This document shows positions 11,405-23,580 of a stretch of DNA of 64,000 nt, piece after piece. Positions within the stretch are counted from its first letter, which is position 1. Each line of letters opens with the position of its first letter. The notes beneath the pieces are model-generated. The model worked only from the letters and a program-made list of their open reading frames with translations, was not told where the DNA came from and searched no databases. This stretch comes from Rhopalosiphum padi (taxonomy: Eukaryota; Arthropoda; Insecta; Hemiptera; Aphididae), in contig NC_083598.1 of NCBI RefSeq assembly GCF_020882245.1, positions 61,169,858 to 61,233,857 of the forward strand, read 5' to 3'. The position numbers were made by a program, and so were the translations under genes.

Positions 11405-14400
11405 GGTACGTTTAAACTCGATAGCCACTTAATAATAATTTAATTTCGTTTATTGTCCCGTAGTACGATCCGTTGTCGTATATTAATATGACAAATATTA
11501 TATTACTAGCGTGACATGATAATTTGTTTATCCCGACCCTCTTCGGTTCGCTTTTGGGTTTTCGAGACGTTCGGTCGGATATTGTAATACGACAGTTTAT
11601 GATATCACAATCGTGTGCCATTTCAACCGACAAGTATAATATATTATTATACGTATCGCTATTCATAATAACTGTCGACACAATAACAGAGATTTTCGTT
11701 TAAGATACGCGCAGTTGTCACTGCGTACAGATCAAAACCTATCTACATAATATACCTATCATTGTTAATAATATTTCATTGCGATTTTTCTTCGCGATAA
11801 TGTTAGTATGACAATACGTGTATGTGGGTGTGTGTATGCGTGTGTGTGTGTATATATATATTTATAGACGATACATATTATACGAACACTGACGCACGTT
11901 GTTATTTACGTGTCAAGCCACTACACATTGACTGTATTTTATTTTTTATTATTTTATTTTAGAATATCATTATTTTTTTTTCGATTTTTATAGTCTATTA
12001 CGTAAAATAGTTTAGTAACGTTATAATAGGCGCGAGTAATGTGTATACCGCGATGGATTTCAACAAAATATATAGTGCAAAACGTCGTCAATCGAATCAA
12101 TATTATAATAAATTATGCCTAAGTATATTATGTATAGATTCTTAAGATATATATAGTTATGTAAACTGTTTGCTCATTTAGTCGAAAAAAATAACGTAAT
12201 TAATATTATGATTTTTATACATATACATATATAGTACTCGTATACAACATATTATTATTACGATTAATATGTTTTTATAGAATTTAATATTTGTTTGTGT
12301 ACTTATTTTTTAGTTAGGCGAATACCATAGATAAATTATATAGTGAATACGATGTCTTAATAGCTAATATTAACATAGATGCATTATACTATATTATGTT
12401 GTGTAACCTTAATTTAACCGTAAGAGTACTACAACGGCATAAGTCTATTGGCGTCAAAAATATTTTCACTGTGCAATATCAATATAATATTATTATTATA
12501 TTTATGTATGCGCATGTCCTGTGAAACCGGAAAAATATTATAAGGCGTTAAAAATCTGTTTTTATTCCGACTATTTTGTATATACACCGAAAGTGGCATT
12601 AAACTTTATTTCTGACGCTGTAAACTATATTATACGTTTGAAGAATAATATATAATTTAATATATAGTTATTAAAAATCATTTATTTAATACGATTTTTA
12701 TTATAATGTGTTAATTTTAAATATACCTATAAATATGTATAAATAGTTATTGATTGATGGGAAAGATCAAACTACACAATATTTAATGGATAGCGAATTA
12801 TTGATAAAAGAATGGTTTATACTATTAACTTTTATAAAACCGAATGAAATTCATAATGATGGACAATTTCAAAAACTTTAAGGTGTTCAAACTGCGTAGG
12901 TTTATACTTAATACATAAGAATAACTAATAAAATATTATAATGTATATTATTATGATGTGAACGCTATTATGTTTTATTATTATATTCTGTAGTGATGTA
13001 GTATTATTATGCGATTTTAATATCAACACGTTAGATTACTAAATAATAGCATCATTACTTTTATTTATATATTATTGATGGCCAGAAATATTATGAATAG
13101 ATAATAATATTGATTTGAAAATAATATTTTGTCTTTAAAAAAAAAAACCAAAAATATTTTTGAATATAAAAATATACAATATACAATTAAGTAATAACCT
13201 AATTAAAGAACAATACTAAGTAAATATTAACCATAATAAACTATCTGAATATTATTGAATAAATCATTTTTACTTTACTTAGATTACCTTATATCAGAAT
13301 TAAATTTTTGATTTTTTAAAAACAACAATCTTATAATTTCTAATCCGAGAAAAATTATTTCAAAATATAAGATTGAATATTGCAGACTTGATGTAAAAAT
13401 ATTGGACGCCGCTGAAAAATATGAATCAAATTTACTCTCTCACATTAAAGTACTTCGCGGAGAAATATGTTTATGAAAAGAGTTATGGAATAAAAAATAT
13501 GAAATAGAAAACACTTTTATGGAAACCTTCAAATTAACATTTATACTAACTAACAATAATAGCACATATTTTTTAAAAATACAAACGATAATTGAGGCGT
13601 ATAGAACCATATCGGGCATAGGCACAATCCAAAAAAAAACTTGTTAAAAATTTTGTTTTATTTCAAAATTTAACCTGAAAAATTTTCAGTTGGATTTGTT
13701 TTTAATAATATATGATTAATATGTCTTTACAAAAAGTTATATAAATTATAAATATAATATTATTATTAAGTATTAAAACATGTTTAGTATTTATTTTTAT
13801 ATTTAATATTCATTTAATATATTATAGCTTTATACAAAACTTAAAATGTGTCCCGCTCTGTAAACATTTTCTGGATCCGCTGCTGAATACAAAGAATGTG
13901 ACAACAACATGTATCGTCAGCACTCGACTCTCATTAATAAAACAAATTGACTTACGAAAATTTTTTAGTATACATAGAACGCCGTTCCAAAGCAATACGG
14001 AAAAATTGTATAATAAATAAATAAAATTCTATTTTTTTTTTACTAATATAGGACATTACAATATTACAACATAATTTATTCATCATTTGACATATTTCTA
14101 TCTACTGTATTGTGTATCATTCTGTCAAGTTATTATAACATTTATTATTCGTTTATAAAATATACTATCAAAAATGTAATTGTCATATTATTGTAAAAGC
14201 TAAAATAATTCTTCTATTAATAATTAATTTAAAATGTTATTTTCAATAACATTATGACAACTTATTGTTTTTAATTATTTAACTATATTTTCTATAAATA
14301 GTATTAAATTAAAATTTCATTTTCATTATGGGGCATTACTTTAATAAATAATAATTATAATAATTATTTTACCATTTAGAGATCAAAAATATCTGAATAG

Positions 14401-15150
14401 GTAAAAAAATATGACGTACATGATCAACAAATTACAGTAAATCGATTACATGACTAATAATAACTGCAGAGAGTAATAAGTAAATTAAATTCTATAAATA
14501 AAATATTACTAGTATCATTTGTTTTATAAATTCTATATGTTTTAAATAAAAAGATTGATTTAGAAACTATTTTTAAAAAAAATGTCATAATTAAATTATA
14601 AAATATTAAACTAAAACTTCAAAATATTAACCAAGGCACTTCTTAAATTTTTATGGATACTTTTTATGACTTTGTGAAATATTACAATTTTAAGATGCAT
14701 CAGATAACATTAATTAAAATTTAAATATAAAATAAAAACTAATATATATATATTAGAGAAGATTCTTATTACCATTAAATTTGATAATAGTCACTAGCTA
14801 AATTCACTCATTTACCAAAGATAAAATAAAAAGTTAAGGCTGACCACAAAGGTATCCTTGATAAATAATAGATAATGATAAACTGTAACAAAGATGAATT
14901 ATGAATGATATGAATTGAAAAGATAAAACACTGTACATAATATAGTTTACACATCAACGTTAACCAATAAAATATCATATGTAATATGTTACTATTATTA
15001 TAATATAATTGTGATGGATTACCAATATGGCATATAATAACCAGGTCCTGACACATTAAAAAAAAAATAACGGAAATGCTAAATCTAAAAAAAATATTCC
15101 ATTTATTTTGTATAAACCTTCACTTACTAAATTTAACAACTTTAAATACA
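11199..15150. other. 3' UTR and AT-rich intergenic DNA
   Basis: The sequence after the exon-B stop is AT-rich, with a TA run near 11379-11402, GT/CA-rich tracts near 11310 and 11820-11850, and several AATAAA hexamers (for example 12107-12112) that could end a long 3' UTR. Short ORFs are compatible with chance. No gene is supported. Confidence 0.6.
11379..11402. repeat. (TA)n microsatellite
   Basis: An alternating TA tract of about 24 bp lies in the 3' region of the DOMON gene. Confidence 0.9.
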
Positions 15151-15219
15151 ATACATTCGTATTAAAAAATATATATATATATATTTTTCGAGCAAAAATA
15201 CACAATATTAATTTTTTAG

Positions 15220-15660
15220 TCCCGCGGTCACTTTTTGACGTTTTTGACCAAAAAAACTAAGTATACGTAGTTTTTACAGTGAAGGGTGCCACAAACAACT
15301 GTAAAAACGTCGTAACATGCATTAGGGACCGTCGATCTATCTTTTTATATCAAGAAAACTTTGAAAATCCAAATACTTCATACTTAAAAGCGCTAAAACA
15401 CGTTTTTTTGAAAAAAATGTTATGTAAGTTTTCGTGGTGAAGGATTTATTTTTGGACTCCGAAATTCTACACGCATCGTCAGGTGTGTAGCCGAAATAGT
15501 TTTCGAACAAAAAAACACGATTTTATCGATATTTATTTTTTATTATTACGGCCCGCGGTCACTTTTTGACATATTTCACGTTAGAACTTAGTAAACGTGC
15601 TCAACCCGGTCTTGTCGTCAACTTACGGTCGAACGGCTGCCGTTTAATGAAGGGTGTGTG
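15220..15660. repeat. Two diverged direct-repeat units sharing a 'cccgcggtcactttttgac' core
   Basis: The 19-bp core occurs at about 15231-15249 and again near 15552-15570, some 320 bp apart. In each case an 'aact(a/t)agta(t/a)acgt' stretch follows, and later a 'gaagggtg' string. The units are too diverged to be a recent duplication. The arrangement resembles promoter monomers of mobile-element 5' regions. The 'cggcccgcggtc' string also occurs in the 5' UTR of the intact retrotransposon near 21855, which may be coincidence. Confidence 0.5.
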
Positions 15661-16740
15661 ATGACCGCGTCGACGACTTCTGTCGCTTCATACCACGGTT
15701 GGTGTGCGGTGAACGGCGTATCATGGACCGTCTACTGTGAGGTTGCGTTGGCCCCGTCGACGATGAAAAGGCGAGGGAAGCGATGCTGTGGCTTTACTTG
15801 GCCTACCGGATTCGTGTGCTTAAATCGTTTAGTCAGTGGACTCCTGTATAGGTCACGCAGATAGTCTACATAATATTATTATTCAGTATACGTCCCAGTG
15901 CCCCATCTGTCGTGCGTCTCTATCCGATGGCCGTCGCGATGTCGCAGTATCCGAAATTGTTTTTCCCTCGTGTGCGCTGACATTGTTTTGCTTAACAAAA
16001 CACATCACCTCGTGCAACTGATAAGTTGACGTCATCGGCAAACCGTGAGCCTCGTCAGTCGTCGTTGTCCGCTCCCGTATCGGTGACGGATCTATATATT
16101 TATATATATATATAGCTCTGACGCGCGGTGCACCACTGCAGGCCGCGGCGTACACCACTTCGTTTCGCACGACTAGACGCTGAGCCGCGGGGGTGACGTC
16201 TAATGTCGCTGCATCTGACCGTATATTCAGCATCGTATATTGAGAAGTTGTGGCGAAGTGACTTACCGCAAGCGACACTACCAATTCACCGCGCTCTTTT
16301 GCATAACCCTGCATTATACCGTTGCTCGTGTGTCGACGAATGTGGAGGGCGATGTGTTTCAATATCCCCAACGGAACTCCGTCTTTTGGGCTATCCGGAT
16401 TTTCCTCCACTACACGCTATGCCGACAGTGGTCGCGGTAGCAACACTGTGTTCGGTGCTATAGCCTCGGCCGGCCGCTGGTCATTATTGGCCGTCACCGG
16501 TCCCCCGGCCTCGGCGTCTGCGCGGTTGTTCGGTGATGTATTTTTGTAGCCGCTTGCCGGTGGCCATCGGCGACACCGCACTCCGCGTTGAATTGCATTA
16601 CAATAACTGCGGTGACCTCTGAATTATTGTATCGCGATGGTGGTAGTTTCTGTTTCGACGTTATTATAATATATAAAGATCGAACCGCGACATTTGCGCT
16701 GCATAATACCACGTGACTTGTGTATAATAATATATAAGGT
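15660..16740. other. GC-rich island with overlapping open frames, no recognised gene
   Basis: Base composition jumps from about 25% to near 50% GC here and falls back after 16740. Frames are open on both strands. A 175-codon frame on the - strand (16410 to 15883) and plus-strand frames containing SQCPICRASL and LWLYLAYRIRVLKSF are the most protein-like. None is long or consistent enough to call a gene, and one candidate frame (VDDEKAREAMLWLYLAYRIR, about 15760-15830) is broken by stops on both sides. It could be a decayed mobile element or a CpG-rich promoter. Confidence 0.4.
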
Positions 16741-19700
16741 AGTTTCTAAAATCTCATTAAAAATATCCGCGATCGCCAAATACAATTGGCTCGTGTGTAA
16801 TTGATTTTGGTAGGTATAGGTAAACCTGTTAACTGGATTTTAGCTATGATAATTTCGTCTCGTCCATCCGGTTAGTAATTATTTCCGTATCGTGTTCGTC
16901 CGCTAGCCATCAAACAAATTGTATATACTTATACGCGTAATCGCAGGTGTGTATTCTGTATCGCAATGTTTTGACAACAATTAATTTCGATTTTATATTT
17001 TTACGTTGGTTTTATGATTTTTGTATTTTAATACGAAAATTTATTCGTTTTGTACTTTTGGGTAGTCTATTAATATAATAATATTTTAATTATTTTAATT
17101 GTATGCTATATTGATATTTGATGCATTTTTCGTTTCTCATTTTTCTTTGCGACGCACAAACAAAAATAATGCCGCTACGGTATATTACGCGGGATATTGT
17201 TGAACCGGTGGCGTGATGGGATCGAAGCTATATAGGTTTAAGATTTAGGTATCTTTCAAGCCTTTTCTTAGTATAAAATAACTTTTTTGGAGTTAGCTTT
17301 TGATGAGCATGCATTTTCAATCAATTTCAAAGCTAAGTTTTAAATTCACAAAACAAATTCTTCTTCTTAAAATCCAAATTTTTTGAACTTATTATAAACA
17401 TGGGTTGCCTTCAATATCTTAATCAAAATCAAAATTTTCGAAAATATGATTATGATGCATATAATATATAGTTAGTATACGCTAGCTGTCCAAGCTTAGT
17501 TTTGAAATGTATTATATATACAACAATCTATTTCCTATAAGTAAAATGACTTAAATCGACAAATAAAATAAATTTGCCAGTAGCAGGTGTCAACCAACAT
17601 TGATGGTCAAACATCGTTTGAAAGTCACTAATTTGTTATCTAATTTTATTTTAATGATTTCGATATGAACTTAAAAATACAATTTAACTAAAATATTTTT
17701 TTCAACACAGATAATTTGGTTTTTATTCACTTATCGACTTTGTGAGACATACTGTTATTAACAATGATATCAATTTAAATACATTAATCTCAAAATATCA
17801 TAAAATATACAAAAACTAAACTATCAATCTCGAATATAAGCCTACAAATTAAACTAGATCACAACTCAACAGTTGAACCTACTATATGAAAAATAAAAAA
17901 ACTATAAAGCATTGTTATTTGTTATATTGTTATAATAACAATATGGCGAAAACATTTAAAATGTATAACGCAAATGTTTTAAAAATCATATTATTTAGTA
18001 TTTTTTTATTTGAATAATAATATGAGTCTGTCATTATTGTTTTCTACTGATTTGTATATAGCCATACAATTATGATAACAGTTTAATTAGGCATTAATTC
18101 AAATTTTATTTCTATAATTTTAAATTATACTTAAACGTCTTAAACACCGCATATCGTTATATACTTTGAGTTTTGTAGGCCTATAAGGAACAATCCTATC
18201 CTATACTGGCTATACTCTATGATTAATATCAAAATATTAATTTATTATAATCTCGTAAAATAATTATAACCTTGTATCAGTAATTTTCCTTTTATAATTT
18301 TACACTACATATGTTTTGTTTTATTAAATTATATTGTATTGCATTGTGTCACATTAATTACGTTGTATTGATTTGTATTAGGTAGGTATGTTAAAGTATG
18401 TTGTATTTTAAATTATCTAAAATTTTCAGTTAAATATTCCACGAATTCAATCTACGACAGTTGTAGAAAAATCTTTATTCTTAGTGTCCGATTTGAGTCT
18501 CTAAAAAAAATTATATCCTAAAACCGACATTATCCAAAAAAGTACTGAAATATTTTTCTAAAAGAACCGAAACCGAAGAAATCATAAAGGTTCCAAATCC
18601 TGCGACCGCACGCACTGGCTTGACTGTACACAATTATAAGAGCCTCTTCGACTACACCGTCTTATACTAAATCGGTTCAATACAAAATGGATTTAAATTT
18701 GACTTGTGTACTTTTATGCAATGAAAAACACTTCTCTAAAAAAACTAAATATATATAATGATACATTTTATGATATATATAGAAATTAAGGTATATTATT
18801 ATAATTTCGTCTCATCACGGGCAGTTGTAGCAATTTAATAATTATGCGAACTGCAACACTATAATACGGTCCAACGCGATTATAATGTATATACATTTTT
18901 TTCTCTCAACATTCGGTCAGGGTCAACTCGGTAGCGCAATCTAGGCGTTTTCCTTTCTTGTGGTTTAAGAAAAAAAATATATTCACATTGAACACGAACG
19001 TGCCACTCTCTCGTATTATACATGAAATAATATAGTACATAACAGTCAATCATATAATATATTAATATTGTGAACCGATTGGTAAGTTTAGTAATACTAC
19101 TTCTATATAATATTATTATTATTGTAATAAACAAGTATTATAGTAGTATTACTAATATTAAGTAGCAAGCATATAATAATATATTGTACAATGGTTTCCA
19201 CATATCGAGCAGTCAATTTCTGCTCAATTTTAACACATTTTTTTGAACAGTTTTAAAAACGAACGATAACAATTACCATTTTGAAAATTAAAAAAAAAAT
19301 GTTTAAACTTGTTCCATTGAATTGTAATTTTCCAACTATTTTATAAAAAAAAAAACATTATTAATATATTGATTTGCCACAGGCCCACAGTCCACCAATA
19401 AGACACTAAAGGTGATACAGGACTTCTGTGGCATACTCTGTGTACTGCGTATAACTATTATTAATTTGCTCTACTCAGTCGCATAATACGTATACACAGA
19501 GGCCGCGAAAAAGTGTACTTAAAATATCAACATAAATACGCACTCTAAAACGCAATGGAATCTTCTCGAGTTAAATAATTAATAATAATAGTACTTACTG
19601 GTATTGTCTAAATTATTATTTTGTCCTTAACGCGTTCTTGTATGCCATATAACTATTATTACAATAATTCTCACATGAGTCCAATCCACACGGATTTTAG

Positions 19701-21590
19701 ATGAAATGTGAATATATTATATACGATAAAGCATGTGTCAACGATCTAGCTTACATCATATGATTATGTAGATCATCTCAGTCTATAATTGATCTAGCTC
19801 TATGGTACCAGTCCTTATTCTTCAGTAAACCCCGATAGAAAATTCAGCGTAATCTGAAATTGGAAGTGTGTGCTACGGATAAGAAATAATAAATAAATAA
19901 GACTTTTGTTATTTAAATATAAATAAATCAAAAATACATTTTGAGATTTATATCATATTATAATATTATTTTGAAAACTAGTGGAAGGTCATCGGACTCG
20001 TCGTTATTATCAGAAACTATAAAAAATGTTATTAATTATATGTAATTTGTGTATATAAGAATAAGGGAGCTGTGCCCCTACGACTCTGTCTCATAGCAAT
20101 GTGCATAAAAAATAAATAGTACGAATTTTTATGAAAAATAGGGGCTGTCTAGTACCTACACTGTAGATAACCGTGGTACAATACAAAATATATGCAACAC
20201 ATCATATATACAAATATACAGTGATAGTATGTACCTATAATATATGATAATAATATGAATAATGTATTAAAGATTGCAGATCAGTACATACATACATTTC
20301 GTATATATTACGTACAGTCAGAGCTCCCCTACTATTTTTTTTTTGCGTACCCCAACTTTATTTTTTCACAGGAACGGGGGGACGGCACAAACTTATGATC
20401 AAAATAATTTTTTATTAAATGAGGATTTCAATTTATAATATAACGAATTTTACAATTTTTACTTTTTAGTATCAAAATTATTTTTGATAATAGTTTATTA
20501 ATTTATTATTATTATTATTATCACTTCTATGGCCCTATATATGTTTTTTGTAGTTTGCTTATTAATTAATTATAATATCATACTGTTCTTTGCCTATAAT
20601 AATTTATTGTATATATCTATTCTGTGGACTAGTAAGAATTAAAATATTTGTGTAGTTGAAATGTGGCATTTAAAATATAATTAAGGTTGTCAAGGGAGGT
20701 GTGGGGGCGTAGCCCCTCACGGGCCTGTGTTAAGTAATTGTACACTTGGAACGCAGTTTTTAAATCGTTGGATTAAGCTCCTCTACTTAATTTTTCCCAA
20801 TTGGAGCATTGCATATTACAGTACTTACAAGTTACAAAATTATATTACGTATTTACGTTATTGCATTGCTATTGTATGAAATTAGTAAGGCAGTAGTTAT
20901 CAAGTGTGTTATACTATAATATTTTCGTATAGTTTAGAAGATAAAAACGTGCCATTAATTGATTAATTTGATAATAATTAATATGGTATAAATGTAAAAC
21001 ATGACTCAAACCGACTACTTATTACCTATCAGTACGTGTTAAATCGTATGGTTAGGTATTATACAATATATTTGTATAGAAAAAATAAATATTATAACTT
21101 GTAAGGTTCTTAAAAGATAATGTATATGTGTAAAAACGTGTATTTTAATTGCCTATTTATATCATTTTTGAGCAAGCAGTTTACCTAAGTTATTTAATTA
21201 TACATAAAAAAAAACACTTGACAAATTTAAAAAAACATAATATAATATTTTTTACCGATATTATTTATAGAAATAGAAGGTACTAAAAACACAATTTATG
21301 TTTTATTACCAAAAAAAAAAAACACCCTCTAAAAAAAACCCTGGCTATATGAAATTAACTATCTATTTTATTATAATATATATTTGTGGACGAAGAAACC
21401 TTTGACCTAGCCTTGTCGAGTCGATAATCTCGTTACCTTTATTCTTTATTCGTTTAAAGTTTAAAAATGGATCATGGAAATCATGGACAATAATATTATG
21501 ATTATTGTCGTTCGCACATAATAAACTACAATAATAATAAAATATAATATCTTTTGAATGTTTAATATTTACTAACACAACGTCACAATT
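16741..21590. other. AT-rich intergenic DNA
   Basis: I see no supported gene. There is a short imperfect hairpin at 19375-19433 and GC-richer scraps near 20060-20150, 20330-20390 and 20700-20730 (for example gggggcgtagcccc). The scraps look like ends of decayed transposons but cannot be bounded. Confidence 0.55.
19375..19433. repeat. Imperfect 59-bp hairpin
   Basis: The outer arms tgccacag (19375-19382) and ctgtggca (19426-19433) are perfectly complementary. Inside them gtcc/ggac (19390/19420) and cacc/ggtg also pair. It is GC-richer than its surroundings. It could be a tiny MITE or a folded transcript; nothing decides between these. Confidence 0.4.
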
Positions 21591-21591
21591 T

Positions 21592-21607
21592 AAGTAAGTA
21601 CTCTCAT
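21592..21607 (+). repeat. 5' target site duplication of the retrotransposon
   Basis: aagtaagtactctcat here is identical to 26978-26993. The first two A residues are ambiguous with the A-tail at the 3' end. The pre-insertion site was 'cacaattt' plus this motif plus 'aatacatg'. Confidence 0.95.
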
Positions 21608-22044
21608 GTTCAGCGGTGGCTGTCTTAGTGGTAGCATGCGTAATAGCACTGTTCTAATATTATTGCGCCTCCAGCTGACAATTGTTAACAGTTTTTTGTG
21701 ATTTTTGTACCTAGAGGTGCCTGAAAAGTGCGCGCGAGGATCGGTGTCGATTTTGAGTCGGTCCTATAAGAACTTTCCCCATAAGGGCAGTTTTAAGTTA
21801 GGTTTGTACGACTACTGATTAAGGTAAGAGTAACATTTACTACTTTTCTTATCGGCCCGCGGTCGGCCAAAGGTCAACCGGCGAACGGTCGTCGCCGCTA
21901 TCGCCGAGCTCGTTATCGCGATTTCGGGCGGCGCGCAGCTGAAACAGCTATATAAACAAATAGCACACGGAACCGCTCAGACTACCTGCACACTGTATAT
22001 TATACAGGGTGACGCGTAGTTAGAAAGCTCTGAGCCGCAGGAGC
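21608..22044 (+). promoter_or_regulatory. 5' UTR/internal promoter region of the retrotransposon
   Basis: These 437 bp of GC-richer DNA lie between the target duplication and the ORF1 start. Elements of this type are transcribed from an internal promoter at the very 5' end. I see no defined motif beyond the start 'gttcagcggtggctg'. Just upstream of ORF1 lies 'gccgcaggagcatga', with the ORF1 ATG at 22045. Confidence 0.6.
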
Positions 22045-23580
22045 ATGAATCACGGCAACCTCGAGGTCGATGATGACGTCATGGAAATTGAATCTGGTGT
22101 CTCGGGTGCCGGGATGGCTGGGCCACCAAGTCCCGGACTGGTGGGCGCTAGATCGTGTACCGACGGGGAAACGACACCAGTGATGGGTATTAAAAGAAAG
22201 TGCACAATCCCCACACTCACCTCCGCTGTGGGGGGCAGTGAGAACCAGATTGAGGCTGGACTGGCGTACATAAAATCTTCGCTAAAAACAGCAATGAACG
22301 AAGTGAGATCAGGGGGCGATAAATCGGCGTCCAACCGACTCATGAAGTTGCTTGAAGATATCTATGACACCGTGGCTCCGATGCTAACAAAAAAGGGTAA
22401 ATTGAGATCACCACTTCTCCCCCCAGCTAAGAAATTGAGAGATGTACTAGTGACCGGCTCAGTGGACAAGGGCCTCAGCAGGCCGGAGATGGTGGACGTC
22501 GGAACTGACACCGTTCTGACTCCTAATTGGTGGGAGAGTGAGCAGGAGCGCCGGAAGAAGGAGTCGTCAAGACGTCGCGCAGCCAAGGCAGGTGCACGGG
22601 GGCCATCAGCAGTGGAAAATCATGCCGATACTGGAGCTGATTCGGCGATGGAGACGGATGGCGAAGGGTGGAGGGAAGTTGTTGGCAGGAAAGCAACTGC
22701 AGCTCCGCACAGTGGAAGAGCAATGGGCCTTCCTATACCTATGAGGACTGGGGCGAAGTTCAGGGCTAAGCCTCCGGCGGTTTTAGTCAAGGTGGCTGCC
22801 GGCTCGTCGTACGCTGACACCGTTCGTGCAGTAAGGAATAACAGCGAGGTGAACTTGGTTGAGCTGGGAGCTCAGGTTACTGGCATGCGCAAAACCAGGG
22901 ATGGGCACTTGCTGGTTGAGTTAGCCAAAGGTGCGGGATCTGTAGTAGCAGCCCAGAAATTGTCGTCGGCCATAGCCACCAGGCTGGGTGATGCGGTTGG
23001 AGGAGTGTCACAGCTTAGCCAGTTTACTGTTGTTGAGATTGTTGACCTCGACGCAGTGACGACCGAGGGTGAGGTTCTTTCGGCATTGCGGGCGGCAATA
23101 CCCGGATCCGAAGATGACCAAGCTGCAATTTGCGAACGACAGGCAGTTCAAATCACTGGCCTTTGGTCCACCATGTCCGGCCAGCAAATTGCTACCGCCA
23201 GAATGACTAGAGCTTCTGCCGCTATTGTAACTCGCGTCCCTATTGGATGGACAATGTGCCGCGTTCGTCCTAGGCGTCCTGAACCCGAAAAGTGCTTTAG
23301 ATGTCACGGATTCGGTCATCGGAGTGATAATTGTTCCGGGCCCGACTTATCGTTGAATTGCAGACGCTGTGGAGAATCAGGACACGAACTTAAAGACTGT
23401 TTGGCGGAAAAGGACCGATGTGTTGCATGTGAGAGAGCAGGCATTGAACGTTTTGAACATAAGCCAGGTTCAGGTATGTGCAAAGCCAGGAAGGAGGCGC
23501 TCAAGATACTTGCTGGGCACAATTCGCAAGCGCAGTCTCGGCGGGAAGCCAGCGGAGATGGATCACGCTCGAAGCAATGA
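22045..23580 (+). CDS. Retrotransposon ORF1: gag-like nucleic-acid-binding protein
   Basis: This 511-residue frame encodes the RNA-packaging protein of the element. The N-terminal half is hydrophilic and Ser/Lys/Arg-rich. The middle (about residues 230-410) holds the conserved gag-like domain of R1-type elements. The C-terminus carries three zinc knuckles: C417-x2-C420-x4-H425-x4-C430, C439-x2-C442-x4-H447-x4-C452 and C459-x2-C462-x9-H472-x6-C479. The third, CX2CX9HX6C, is characteristic of the R1 group. It binds element RNA and delivers the RNP to the nucleus in studied relatives. The stop TGA at 23578-23580 overlaps the presumed ORF2 start ATG at 23577. Confidence 0.95.
   Translation: MNHGNLEVDDDVMEIESGVSGAGMAGPPSPGLVGARSCTDGETTPVMGIKRKCTIPTLTSAVGGSENQIEAGLAYIKSSLKTAMNEVRSGGDKSASNRLMKLLEDIYDTVAPMLTKKGKLRSPLLPPAKKLRDVLVTGSVDKGLSRPEMVDVGTDTVLTPNWWESEQERRKKESSRRRAAKAGARGPSAVENHADTGADSAMETDGEGWREVVGRKATAAPHSGRAMGLPIPMRTGAKFRAKPPAVLVKVAAGSSYADTVRAVRNNSEVNLVELGAQVTGMRKTRDGHLLVELAKGAGSVVAAQKLSSAIATRLGDAVGGVSQLSQFTVVEIVDLDAVTTEGEVLSALRAAIPGSEDDQAAICERQAVQITGLWSTMSGQQIATARMTRASAAIVTRVPIGWTMCRVRPRRPEPEKCFRCHGFGHRSDNCSGPDLSLNCRRCGESGHELKDCLAEKDRCVACERAGIERFEHKPGSGMCKARKEALKILAGHNSQAQSRREASGDGSRSKQ

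Noticed and set aside
15883..16410. 175-codon minus-strand ORF as a real gene
   Set aside because: Frames are open on both strands in this GC-rich block, there is no recognised motif, and no splice or start context supports it.
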